A stretch of 64,000 nt of DNA, from the NCBI GenBank assembly GCA_014695345.1, contig JACJOC010000069.1, positions 1 through 64,000 of the forward strand, in the 5' to 3' direction. The notes beneath the pieces are model-generated. The model was not told the DNA's origin. It was given only the letters and a program-made list of their open reading frames with translations, and made no database searches. Positions 53,466-62,454 of the stretch are shown here, in pieces. Both the position numbers and the translations under genes were made by a program. This DNA is from Cyanobacteria bacterium FACHB-471 (GTDB taxonomy: Bacteria > Cyanobacteriota > Cyanobacteriia > Elainellales > Elainellaceae). Each line of letters begins with the position of its first letter. Within the stretch, counting starts at the first letter, position 1.

Positions 53466-54562
53466 ACCAAACTCTGAACTTTTAATTTGCACACAAATGT
53501 TGCTCTCACAATTTGGTGAAAGCTGCGAATGATTAGAGGTCTACAACCCTAAAGATTCTCTTGATAGGTATTGCGTCTGATTATTAAACAACCTGTTTTT
53601 GTCCACCATCAGTTGAGTCAACACCGTTTGCTCAAACTCCCCTTTAGACTTGGCAACAATAGCTGAAATGATTTAGCTGCCTTATTTCCAGGATCAGATT
53701 GTTAGTTGATTCTAGGCGCAAAAATTCAGCAACACTTTTTTTCGTAGTGTCATACTAGAGCAATGGCGATCGCCCTTTCATAGCTTTGTTTCGCCACTCT
53801 AGAAAGCCTGTCAACCTTGTCAACACATTTTGTTTCGCTAATCTAGACTCAACTGGCAATAATGTTTTGAGATACTAGGCAACCTGTCAACTTTGTCAAC
53901 TTTGTCAACTTCGTTTCACCAAATGTTTGTTGCTTAATTCGAGAATTCTTTGTCAATTTGTCAATTCTTTACTGCTTATCTATCCCTAGTTGCTTGGGTT
54001 GAAACAAAGCCCTCTCTAGGTTCTTAGCTACGCTATATCTAGTGACGACTACTTTAAGCTAAAAATTTTGTTACTCAATCCTAGAATCTAGCGTCAATTT
54101 GTCAACTCTTCATCACTTAGATAAGTGACAGGTCGGATGAAGTGAATCCCTAAATCGCTAAAAATAAAGCGGGGAAGGAGTTTCATGCTGTTAAGTCTAC
54201 CTAGATTCACGTGAGATAGACCTAACCAAACCAGACAACGTAACTGGATTCTAGAATTTGTGTCAATTTTGTCAATTGTTAAGCAATTTAAACTTCTCGC
54301 AGATTTTTATCGGAATGAATTGGAGAAATTAGCCTACAAACGATCCTGCTGATCGAACTATCTCCTACATAGCGCGGCATTTGATAAAAACATACGACTG
54401 CTAGTACGTTTGTTTGATGTTAATAGATCCTAGAGACAAAGTTGTATGATTCTAGTCTCGTGCGGCAATTAAGAAATAATGGGGCGATTGCTATACTCCT
54501 ACGGGTGAGCGGGCTAACCAATTCAGACTGGACAACGTAGGCTTGAAGTAAGTTTCTCTATA
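53466..54562. other. 1.1-kb iteron-rich region, possible replication origin or operator
   Basis: Divergent, AT-rich intergenic region. TGTCAA (once CGTCAA) occurs 12 times in one orientation counting the copy over the next start codon. The copies start at 53809, 53818, 53885, 53894, 53903, 53951, 53959, 54092, 54100, 54261, 54270 and 54564, with 8-9 bases from start to start within each cluster. A second repeat, TTTGTTTCGCCACTCTAGA, occurs at 53785 and again (17 of 19 identical) at 53829. TTCTAGAAT-like palindromes stand before several clusters (54081, 54248). Confidence 0.75.
53785..54275 (+). repeat. Iteron-like direct repeats (five clusters of TGTCAA units)
   Basis: Clusters of two or three units lie at 53809-53823, 53885-53908, 53951-53964, 54092-54105 and 54261-54275. 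Most clusters read TGTCAAYTTTGTCAAY, so the spacing approaches one helical turn and would put a binding protein on one face. Four of five are preceded by a CTAGAA-, CTAGGC- or GAGAAT-like element 6-15 bases upstream. This is the form of iterons in plasmid origins and of cooperative operators. Confidence 0.75.
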
Positions 54563-56620
54563 TTGTCAATTCCAACCACCGATTTTGATCTTCCGCGTTC
54601 AGGGTTATACTATGCCGATGTGAATCGGTTCTGTGTAGCACCCGTGAATCAGCCTGATAACCTTGTCCTAGCCTCTACTCCTGTCTTGGCAGAGCCTCTT
54701 TCTCCCAACCTCACGTCAGTTTCTCCAGATCAGACACAGGTACTAGATCTTGCTGCAAAATTAAAAGCAGACAAATCGTTTCTAAATCTAGTCCTGGTTA
54801 ATGTTGCTACTGGAATCAATCAATTCAGACTGCATCTAGCAAACACACGGGGCAAAGATAGAGCAGATGCACGGAACCTCTACAGCGAGACAGAAAAGCT
54901 TGGCGTTCTGCAAAAACAAACACTCCTGAGAATTGAGCGCCGATTCCGCTCAGTGCTGAGAACGGATGAGTTTTGGAACCAAACAGCAAGCTGGATTTTA
55001 ATCCGGCTTGACCAGTGGCAGCGAGAAGGGTTAATCCCATCTGACTGCTCAGTCGCAGGAATGTTATCACTAGAAGCTGGGGTTAACTTGACCGATAGTG
55101 ATGAATGGCGTGAATCATTAGTCGTGAGTGCCTGTGCTTTTCACACAGCGAGTCAATGGTTACGTTATTTAGATCTATCAGGGCAAAATACAGTTGAAAT
55201 TGATAAATTGCTGGGTGTTCAATCTGTTGATGCTGTTATACGTGAGCCTTTATTTCAAGATACAGAATTTGAACGCGTAGCAACGGGTTATCCTATTCTC
55301 ACAGGTGCCCAGGCCCTGATTAATTCGCAATGGGAAGATGGAGAATATCCCTATTGGCAGAAGCTCGTTGGGGAAGGGTTTATTCAGCATCAGATTGTTC
55401 GTCAAAGCCCCTCTAGTCAACAAATTGAGCTAGTTCCAGGCAAAGCTGCATGGGAGATTATTCAGCAGTTTGGACCGGAAGCTGCCTATGTATTTCTCAT
55501 TTTTTCCTCCTATGCGACCGATTCAGACGAGCCGTGGGCAGAGCAAATTCGCTTAAAGGGAACTGACCTGATCCGGCTCTTTGGTTGGGATAAGCGCACA
55601 GATATCACGATCGCCCAAAAACTCAAAAAGATTGGACATCTCGTAGAACTAGTCTGTAGCCTCTCCGTATTAGTCAAAAACATCAACATTGGCGCAAAAC
55701 GATACAACGTTGAGCGGGGCGCAATGTGGATTTTAGAAGGGTTAGGCTATGCGGGTCAGTTAGCGCTGACAATGGATATTAACCAGCCAGATTCCCCAAC
55801 CTACGAGGCAGGCGACCCCGATGAGTTATATATCAAGGTACGTCCTGGAGTTTGGACCGAAAAGTTTCTCAATGCCAGCGATGGTAGTGCCAAGGAAGCG
55901 CTCTTCCAATATGGCTATTTGGCAAAAAGTACGCTTCAAATTAATCCTTATCGCCAACGGTTAGCTTCAAAACTTGCCATTTTCCTGACAATCATGAGTC
56001 GGATTCGAGATGATGGCCGCTATGAAGTGCAGACTCTACTAGAACGGCTAGAGCCAAAAGAACTCTTGGAGAATGTTCAGAAAGACCGACTACGCCGCGT
56101 TAAGTTGATCGATCAGTGGGATAGTGCTTTACTCACTCTCAAAGAGTTAGGCTGGGAAATCGATTTTGATCCAGCAACCTATCCAGAAAGTATCCGACCT
56201 GCTTGGTCGTTGAGTGATGAGTCTGAGTCTGGGTCTGGGTCTGGGTATCGTCCCCGTAACTGGTTAGCAACCTGGTTGAAGGCGATCGTCATCATCAAAC
56301 CTTCAGTAAAGATTCAGGAAAAGCTCGGTGCCCATGCCCCTATTTCGTTAAAGCCTGAACGGACTCGTGTTCAGTCGCCAATGCTAACAAGTGATGCAAT
56401 TCAGGCAGCACTCGATGCAAAAGGTATGACTAAAGCACAACTGGCAGATGCTCTACAAGTAGATCGTTCTCTGGTTACTCGTTGGCTAAAAGGGCAGCGA
56501 ACAATTCAGCCTAAACATCTTGAACAAATTAAGATGTTGCTTGGAGATTTTGAACAGGATGTGAACGCTATATCTCAGAAAACAATGCCGCTAATCACCT
56601 ACCATCTCACTAACAGTTGA
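54563..56620 (+). CDS. Large HTH protein, replication-initiator or regulator candidate
   Basis: A 685-residue protein that I do not recognise as a known family over most of its length. The C-terminal part (about 612-665) is a Cro/cI-type HTH: IQAALDAKGMTKAQLADALQ followed by VDRSLVTRWLKGQRTI. The middle part (about 290-545) is helical with winged-helix-like stretches (IRLKGTDLIRLFGWDKRT, LASKLAIFLTIMSRIRDDGR), as in plasmid initiators. A Ser/Gly/Glu run (ESESGSGSG) separates the two. The start is uncertain: a TTG at 54563 lies inside a TGTCAA repeat unit, which would allow autoregulation, and a GTG at 54617 is an alternative. It is divergent from the AEP-like gene across the iteron region. 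Confidence 0.7.
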   Translation: MSIPTTDFDLPRSGLYYADVNRFCVAPVNQPDNLVLASTPVLAEPLSPNLTSVSPDQTQVLDLAAKLKADKSFLNLVLVNVATGINQFRLHLANTRGKDRADARNLYSETEKLGVLQKQTLLRIERRFRSVLRTDEFWNQTASWILIRLDQWQREGLIPSDCSVAGMLSLEAGVNLTDSDEWRESLVVSACAFHTASQWLRYLDLSGQNTVEIDKLLGVQSVDAVIREPLFQDTEFERVATGYPILTGAQALINSQWEDGEYPYWQKLVGEGFIQHQIVRQSPSSQQIELVPGKAAWEIIQQFGPEAAYVFLIFSSYATDSDEPWAEQIRLKGTDLIRLFGWDKRTDITIAQKLKKIGHLVELVCSLSVLVKNINIGAKRYNVERGAMWILEGLGYAGQLALTMDINQPDSPTYEAGDPDELYIKVRPGVWTEKFLNASDGSAKEALFQYGYLAKSTLQINPYRQRLASKLAIFLTIMSRIRDDGRYEVQTLLERLEPKELLENVQKDRLRRVKLIDQWDSALLTLKELGWEIDFDPATYPESIRPAWSLSDESESGSGSGYRPRNWLATWLKAIVIIKPSVKIQEKLGAHAPISLKPERTRVQSPMLTSDAIQAALDAKGMTKAQLADALQVDRSLVTRWLKGQRTIQPKHLEQIKMLLGDFEQDVNAISQKTMPLITYHLTNS

Positions 56621-56632
56621 GTTATGTATCAG

Positions 56633-56667
56633 AAAAAAGGAGGAGGGCTTGACCCTCCTCCTTTTTT
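56633..56667. terminator. Strong bidirectional terminator
   Basis: Arms AAAAAAGGAGGAGGG (56633-56647) and CCCTCCTCCTTTTTT (56653-56667) are perfectly complementary around CTTGA. The A- and T-runs allow termination of the HTH gene and of the convergent calpain gene. Confidence 0.9.
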
Positions 56668-56693
56668 ATTGAGTGACTGGCGCTATACAGCTA

Positions 56694-58475
56694 TTAACTT
56701 ACGGAAGAATCCCAACTGCTGAAGTTTGCAGTCAATTCGTTCCAGGTTATATTCAATGTTCCAGGCTTGGAGGAACCATTTTCATATCCACCACTGACTC
56801 CCCAGGGATTGAACAAGGTGAATTTTTGGGTGGATGAGTTGTAATCCGTTAATACATAAACATGATTGTAGACAACTGTAGAGGAAATTTGACCACTTGC
56901 TTTTGAATTGACACCGATCATCTTGCCGGCTGCAAAGGCGTTGACCAAAGTATCAAAGTTTAGCGAATTGCGGATAGAAGAACTCTTTGCTGTGATGTCA
57001 CGAATCGCATCTCCAAACCAACCGTTGTTGATGCCCTGATAAGAGTTGGAGTGGTCATTATTCCAGCGATACGTCCAGCCTGAAGAGTTGACTTGAGCGT
57101 AAGCTTTTTCTGCTAGAGCAACCCACAATTCAGTGGAGGTGCGATTGTAGTATCCACCTTGGCTAGCGTATGTGAACTGTCCTGACGAAGCGACGGGCAA
57201 ATATTGGTCTACCGTGACGTAGTCAGCAACACCTTGATTAAAGAAGCGAACGGTGTAAGTGTTATCGCCATTATCAATAAACATATCTTGAATCGAATTG
57301 GGAGATCGTATCGCTGTTGCAGCTAAACCTCCTAAGAAATAGCAGTTGCTAGCTTTGCCCTGTTTGATGTCCTGGTAGCTCACACCATTTTGAAATAGGG
57401 AACCGTTTGCATAGCGATAGGTGTTGGCGGCAGCGGGGCGATCGCTTCCTAAAAACCACTTATTCACCAGCTTCTCAAGATGAACATCACTGCTACCTGC
57501 AAACAAATTCCCCAGTGCTTTCCCCTGATACTGTGAGTTTGCCTCATTGCTATTCACAACTTTGCTAGATAGAACTCGGACATGATCGTCCATTGCGACA
57601 TAAGATTTGTCGCTAGTTAGAGTGCGGAGATCATTGAGTTCAGTGGAGTCAATTGCTCCTCCATCTTTTGCATCACGAAAGATAGTGATCATGTCATTCC
57701 GATCGAGCTTGCTATCAAGGAAGCGAGATCGTGTAGCAAATCGCAGTCCAGCATCTCGAAGCGTATTACCAAACCAATCCTCTGTAGGGTCAGCTTCAGT
57801 TTTGTTATCAAAGAAATTGCTGGTTTTAGTGATATAGCCTGATTCGCTACCTAGTCCGCTACTGCCATAGCCGGAAAAGGGCGGATAGCTATCATTCCTT
57901 TCGCTGTCGTAGTAACTGTTAACCCGTAGCTTGTCTAAATTTTGAGTGGTACCTGTGTAGTTAACGGCTGAGGTGATTTGATAGGAGCCGGTATAACCTG
58001 AACTGTCTGAATTGCTGTGAGTAATTTGTTGTCCACTGCGGTAGCGATCGCTTGTGCTGTAGCCATAGCCTGTGTAGTAATCGCCATTGCCATAGCTGTA
58101 TTTGAACGTGTAGCGCTGATAGCTTTTTACTGCAGAAGCAGACACACTCAATTGATATCCAACGTTGCCGCTACGGGGATAAACCCGAACGTAATAGGTC
58201 CCTGCATCTAATACTTGATTGATTGCTTCACCTTGATTACTGCTACGCGTCGATCGCCTTGTAGGTTGACTTCTAGACTTACTAATCAACGCCATATCAG
58301 CGTTAGCATTCAAACCTTTCAAGGCGAGTTTAACGCTGCTGCGCTTGCCTAATGTAAAGCTGTAGTAGTCGTTGGTATCAAGAGAGCCAACTCGATCTTT
58401 ATAGGTTCTTGGTGTAGAAGTAAGGCTAATTTGTCTCGCTTGCTTGGGCGTATTGCCAGCGTAATCAGCAGCCAT
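56694..58475 (-). CDS. Calpain-like cysteine protease with PPC domain
   Basis: A 593-residue protein. Residues about 1-115 form a pre-peptidase C-terminal (PPC) beta domain (DRVGSLDTNDYYSFTLGKRS and AGTYYVRVYPRSGNVGYQLS). A Tyr/Ser/Gly-rich segment (about 120-215) follows. The peptidase C2 domain spans about 330-593 with Gln372, Cys378 in KQGKASNCYFLGG, His538 in VVYNHVYVLTDY and Asn556 in LFNPWG, so the catalytic set is complete. It has no calcium EF-hands and no classical signal peptide. In cyanobacteria such PPC-calpain proteins are often exported by type I secretion, which is inference here. Confidence 0.88.
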   Translation of the reverse strand: MAADYAGNTPKQARQISLTSTPRTYKDRVGSLDTNDYYSFTLGKRSSVKLALKGLNANADMALISKSRSQPTRRSTRSSNQGEAINQVLDAGTYYVRVYPRSGNVGYQLSVSASAVKSYQRYTFKYSYGNGDYYTGYGYSTSDRYRSGQQITHSNSDSSGYTGSYQITSAVNYTGTTQNLDKLRVNSYYDSERNDSYPPFSGYGSSGLGSESGYITKTSNFFDNKTEADPTEDWFGNTLRDAGLRFATRSRFLDSKLDRNDMITIFRDAKDGGAIDSTELNDLRTLTSDKSYVAMDDHVRVLSSKVVNSNEANSQYQGKALGNLFAGSSDVHLEKLVNKWFLGSDRPAAANTYRYANGSLFQNGVSYQDIKQGKASNCYFLGGLAATAIRSPNSIQDMFIDNGDNTYTVRFFNQGVADYVTVDQYLPVASSGQFTYASQGGYYNRTSTELWVALAEKAYAQVNSSGWTYRWNNDHSNSYQGINNGWFGDAIRDITAKSSSIRNSLNFDTLVNAFAAGKMIGVNSKASGQISSTVVYNHVYVLTDYNSSTQKFTLFNPWGVSGGYENGSSKPGTLNITWNELTANFSSWDSSVS

Positions 58476-59172
58476 AATTGTGTTCTCTTATTGAGTCGCT
58501 TGGTCATAATTTGCCCAAAATTGACATCTAGAACACGGGAAAAATCATGTTTTTTGTCCGAATTTATACTGGAATTTTTCTACTAATACTTATGTTATTT
58601 CCAGGGTAAATACTGCAAGGACGTTACTTCCTAGCTGCAGTCAGACAATTTAGTGACTTATACTGAGGACGTTTATAAGGTATTCCTGTTCATGAACAGG
58701 AATTTGTTAAGTGGGCTTAGAGGTTTGGGAGGCGATCGCCATAAAGTATAATTTTTAACTTAGAGCCTAAGTAATAATATCAAAACGACCTTTTGCCATA
58801 TCGGTATATTTCCTAAAGCAATTCTGTAGGTTTACTTAAACACAACTTTGTGAAACTCATGAATTCAATAAAACGCATACTCTCTCCAAGTAGAAATACG
58901 CTGTTATCGTGTTTCTACTTAAGAAGAAATACTTTTTGAATCAGCGATTGAATTGGAAACTAGTAATTCTGTGAGGTGAAAGTTACTGAGCTTGGCTATC
59001 AACCACATCTTGGGGTTGCTGTTACTGCTGCTACAAATCTGAGCCAGGCAGCCCACTTACTGCACTGGCACATCTCTCCAGTGAAGTAGGGCAAGAGCAA
59101 AGTAACATTAAATTAAGTGCCTACAGTAAAACTTTATCGGGGCACAAGAAAGCCTCTTAGCGTCTCCAAATC
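58476..59172. other. Intergenic, one perfect palindrome
   Basis: About 700 bases between the divergent calpain and DevC-like genes. It contains the 22-bp palindrome at 58682. I looked for the C-terminus of a DevB-type fusion protein upstream of the permease and found none. No gene is recognised. Confidence 0.5.
58682..58703. promoter_or_regulatory. 22-bp perfect palindrome, operator candidate
   Basis: ATTCCTGTTCATGAACAGGA followed by AT is perfectly self-complementary without a loop. It lies 207 bases upstream of the calpain start and 470 bases upstream of the DevC-like gene. A dyad without a spacer or T-run points to a dimeric regulator site rather than a terminator. Confidence 0.5.
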
Positions 59173-60420
59173 ATGGCTTCTATTGCCCGCAAAAATTTGT
59201 TTGAAGACATCCCTCGCTTCCTGGTTGCCCAGGCGGGGATCGTTTTTGCAGTCAGCCTTGTGACAATTCAAACGGGCATTTTAGAAGGATTTACACGCTC
59301 TACCGTACAGCTAATCGAAAATTCAAACGCTGATATCTGGGTTGCAGCTGAGGAGATGGTTCACTTTGAGTTGACTCAACCGTTGACTCTAGGGCAAGTT
59401 GCACAGGCACAGCAGTTGGCAGGAGTTAATCGGGCAGAGGCGCTGATGATTCAAAGCGGCAGGTGGCGCAGCACTTCTGGCGAGATTGCTCCTGTCAGGC
59501 TGATTGGTTATGACCCAGATGGGCGGCTATTTAGGTTGTGGGACATAAAACAGGGCAATCAGAGCGACCTGAATGAACCCAACACGATCATGGTGGATGA
59601 GACAAATTTGCGATCGCTTCAGCTAGATCCGGAAAACGGACGCGGCTCAATCAACTCCATTCCAGCCCGTGTTGTAGGGCAAACTCAGGGAACGCAATCG
59701 ATTGCCACGAGTGCCTTCATCTTCACGTCCCTAGAAAATACGATGAACTATGTCAGCGCAGGCTTGACTTCTAATGTTCTCTGCGACGTGCAGCCGGGCG
59801 GTGCGCTGGAGTGCAGCACGGTGTATGAACGCTCTGACTCCCCTGCTGACCCCGCTGCTTCGCAGCCTCGGACCCTAACTTCGACCGACCCAATTTCATA
59901 TGTGTTGGTGCGGGCAGAAGCGGGGCAAAATATCGAGATTCTAAAGCAGCAACTAGAAGATGAGCTAGTGGGTACGCAGGCTTACACCCAGACAGAAATG
60001 GCGGACCACACTCGTAGCTATTGGGAAAAGCGGACGGGCATTGGTTTTGTCTTGAGACTGGGAGCAGCTGTAGGAGTCGTTGTTGGGATGGTTGTCGTCG
60101 GACAGATTCTATATGCGTCTGTCTCTGACCACATGAAGGAATTTGGCACCCTTAAAGCGATGGGAGCGTCTGATCGAGTCATTTACAGCATCATCATTGA
60201 GCAAGCCTTGTGGATGGCAGTTTTAGGCTATGTCCCTAGCATGGCTTTTTGCTTAGGGTTGGGAGCGTGGACTTTTGCAACTCAGGGGATCACGATTCTC
60301 ATTACTCCGCTCTCTGCCATCGGCATTTTAGGAATCACGATCGCCATGTGCGGTGGCTCTGCTCTATTTGCTATCCAGAAGGTGACTCATGTTGATCCTG
60401 CAATCGTTTTCAAAGCTTAG
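59173..60420 (+). CDS. DevC-like ABC exporter permease
   Basis: A 415-residue MacB/FtsX-type permease with four membrane helices: one near the N-terminus (about 17-38) and three at the C-terminus (about 295-320, 345-370, 380-405). A large periplasmic domain lies between them, and the last cytoplasmic loop has SDHMKEFGTLKAMGAS, the typical coupling segment. N-terminal RKNLFEDIPRFLVAQAGIVF fits the DevC group, which with DevA and the fusion protein DevB exports glycolipids in heterocystous cyanobacteria. No devB is adjacent, so this pair may use an unlinked partner or act alone. The ATPase gene follows after about 220 bases. Confidence 0.85.
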   Translation: MASIARKNLFEDIPRFLVAQAGIVFAVSLVTIQTGILEGFTRSTVQLIENSNADIWVAAEEMVHFELTQPLTLGQVAQAQQLAGVNRAEALMIQSGRWRSTSGEIAPVRLIGYDPDGRLFRLWDIKQGNQSDLNEPNTIMVDETNLRSLQLDPENGRGSINSIPARVVGQTQGTQSIATSAFIFTSLENTMNYVSAGLTSNVLCDVQPGGALECSTVYERSDSPADPAASQPRTLTSTDPISYVLVRAEAGQNIEILKQQLEDELVGTQAYTQTEMADHTRSYWEKRTGIGFVLRLGAAVGVVVGMVVVGQILYASVSDHMKEFGTLKAMGASDRVIYSIIIEQALWMAVLGYVPSMAFCLGLGAWTFATQGITILITPLSAIGILGITIAMCGGSALFAIQKVTHVDPAIVFKA

Positions 60421-60644
60421 TCCTTCAAGGCTGGGGTTGAGTGTAAAGAGTTTCTAATGAAAGCTTAATCAAGCTAGCTAGGGTGTCTAGGTACACTAAA
60501 AATAAAGTCGTATGTGGCTGAAACTTGAAAAAACAATCTACTTAATCTGGATTAGGGCGACTTCGATGCGGATCTAACATTCTGGCGATTCGATTGCGAT
60601 TTGTCTCTACTACTTTAAAATTCACATCTCAACTACTGAAACGC

Positions 60645-61394
60645 ATGGCAGCTTCTCAAATTAATTTCACCGAGTTAGGTACCCGGTTTCAAAGAGGTTC
60701 TACGGCTCCAAGGCTAATCAACGAGCCTGCGATCGCCGCAAAAGGCATAGAAATGGTATACCACGCGGGTACCCAAAGCTTTCATGCGCTTCAAGATATC
60801 AATTTAGAAATCGCTAAAGGAAATATTCAACTGCTGATGGGTCCATCCGGATCAGGAAAGACAACTTTGCTGTCAATCCTGGCAGGAATTCTAACCCCAA
60901 CCAGTGGCAGCGTGTTCCTGCTGGGCGAAGAGATTACACGTATGTCTCGGCAGCAGCTTTCTCGGTTCCGGCTAAGGAACATTGGCTTTATTTTTCAGGG
61001 ATTTAACCTGTTTCCGGCACTGACGGCAGTCGAGAATATCGAGGTCATCCTAAAACTAAAGGGCTACCGAGTAGGGGCGGCTCATAAAGAAGCCTTATTT
61101 CTGTTGGAGCAGGTCGGGTTGGGAAACAAGGCAAAGAATTTGCCGCAAGATTTGTCAGGTGGACAAAAGCAACGGGTGGCGATCGCCCGTGCCCTGGCTG
61201 GTGATCCCCAACTCATCATGGCAGATGAACCTACAGCTGCGCTTGATTCTCAAAGTGGTCATGCTGTGATTGCGCTGTTGCGAAACTTGGCAAAAGAAGG
61301 CGGACGCAGTGTGCTGATGGTGACTCACGACTCTCGCATCATTGATGTCGCTGATCGGGTTGCGTACTTAGAAGACGGGATTTTGAAGCGGTAA
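60645..61394 (+). CDS. DevA/LolD-like ABC ATPase
   Basis: A 249-residue ATPase of the LolD/MacB/DevA type. Walker A is GPSGSGKTT, the Q-loop is FIFQGFNLFPALTAVEN, the signature is LSGGQKQRVAIARALAG and Walker B is LIMADEPTAALD. The H-loop is MVTHDSR. The N-terminal 35 residues are variable. ATG 60645 is preferred over a TTG 17 codons upstream. It probably pairs with the permease gene before it to export lipids or other hydrophobic cargo across the inner membrane. Confidence 0.88.
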   Translation: MAASQINFTELGTRFQRGSTAPRLINEPAIAAKGIEMVYHAGTQSFHALQDINLEIAKGNIQLLMGPSGSGKTTLLSILAGILTPTSGSVFLLGEEITRMSRQQLSRFRLRNIGFIFQGFNLFPALTAVENIEVILKLKGYRVGAAHKEALFLLEQVGLGNKAKNLPQDLSGGQKQRVAIARALAGDPQLIMADEPTAALDSQSGHAVIALLRNLAKEGGRSVLMVTHDSRIIDVADRVAYLEDGILKR

Positions 61395-61401
61395 TAGACA
61401 T

Positions 61402-62373
61402 CTACCGCTTCAAAACTTCTCGGAGTGTTGCTTCGACCGAGCGAGGTTGCCAGCCCAGTTCTTGAACCGCTTTAGTTGCGTCTACCCGAACGCAGCGATC
61501 GTAGATGTAGTGAACCCTTTCTCGGCTCAGTGGAGGTTGCCAGGAAAGTAGCCGTCCTACCGGATCAAGCAAATTTCCTAAAACCCGGACGATCGCTTTT
61601 GGCGCTTCCCCAGGTGGCGCGATCCCAGTTTCTTGACTGAGGAATTGAAACATTTCACGAGTCGTCATTTCCCCAGCAGAAAGGATGTAGTGGGAACCTG
61701 GCTGGGCTTTATCGGCAGCCAGCAGCATTGCTTCTACCAGATCGTCTACGTGGACGATCCCGGTGATGCGATCGCTCCCCGCCCACAGCTTCAGCCGCCC
61801 TTTGAGAAACTGGTCGATTACTGGGCCAAAGTGGGGATCATCTGCCCCAAAAATGCCTGACGGCATGACGCTAACGACAGGCAGACCCTCAGCCGCAAAC
61901 TGATCGACTAGCTGCTGAGCCTGATATTTAGTGCGATCGTAGCCTGACGAAAACCCCTTTTGGGTACGCTGGAACGTTTCGTCGATCACTCGCCCCTGAG
62001 TGTCACCGTAAATGCCAATCGTGCTGCAATAGACGACTTTAGACACGCCAGCTTGCTGGGCTGCCTGCATCACAGCACGAGTTCCTTCTACGTTGACCTG
62101 CTGCATTTTGGCTTCATCGACTACGCCCAGTTCTACATAGGCAGCCGTGTGAAATACAGCATCAACGCCCTGCATTGCGGCTTGCAGTGCTTGAGAGTCA
62201 GTCAGATCGCCATAAGCCAATTGCACTTTACAGTCGGACAGACGAGACAAATCGCTAGATTTGCGTACCCAGCCTATGACGGTATCTCCTCGCTGTTCCA
62301 ATGCCTTCACCAAATGCGATCCGGTAAAGCCATTGGCTCCTGTGACCAATGCTTTCATTCTCTGCGTCCCCAT
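61402..62373 (-). CDS. NAD-dependent epimerase/reductase, extended SDR
   Basis: A 323-residue extended SDR of the dihydroflavonol-reductase or HpnA-like group. VTGANGFTGSHLVKALEQRG is the NAD(P) loop, DAVFHTAAYVELGVV follows strand 4, CSTIGIYGD is the catalytic Ser/Thr region, and GYDRTKYQAQQLV has the Tyr-x-x-x-Lys pair. The substrate could be a nucleotide sugar, hopanoid intermediate or aldehyde. Start at 62373 or five codons later at 62358. It is convergent with the ABC ATPase, with seven bases between the stops. Confidence 0.85.
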   Translation of the reverse strand: MGTQRMKALVTGANGFTGSHLVKALEQRGDTVIGWVRKSSDLSRLSDCKVQLAYGDLTDSQALQAAMQGVDAVFHTAAYVELGVVDEAKMQQVNVEGTRAVMQAAQQAGVSKVVYCSTIGIYGDTQGRVIDETFQRTQKGFSSGYDRTKYQAQQLVDQFAAEGLPVVSVMPSGIFGADDPHFGPVIDQFLKGRLKLWAGSDRITGIVHVDDLVEAMLLAADKAQPGSHYILSAGEMTTREMFQFLSQETGIAPPGEAPKAIVRVLGNLLDPVGRLLSWQPPLSRERVHYIYDRCVRVDATKAVQELGWQPRSVEATLREVLKR

Positions 62374-62454
62374 TACTAACCCTGAGAATTAACCTGCTCC
62401 ACAACCTGCTTAAAGAAGTTGGGTTACGCTTTGCTTCACCCAACCTACGGCTGT

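Noticed and set aside
53785-54275. CRISPR array
   Set aside because: The repeated units are 6-19 bases, unevenly spaced, without constant spacers and without cas genes.
58960-59172. Remnant of a DevB fusion protein upstream of the permease
   Set aside because: The readable frames contain stops and show no HlyD-like beta strands.
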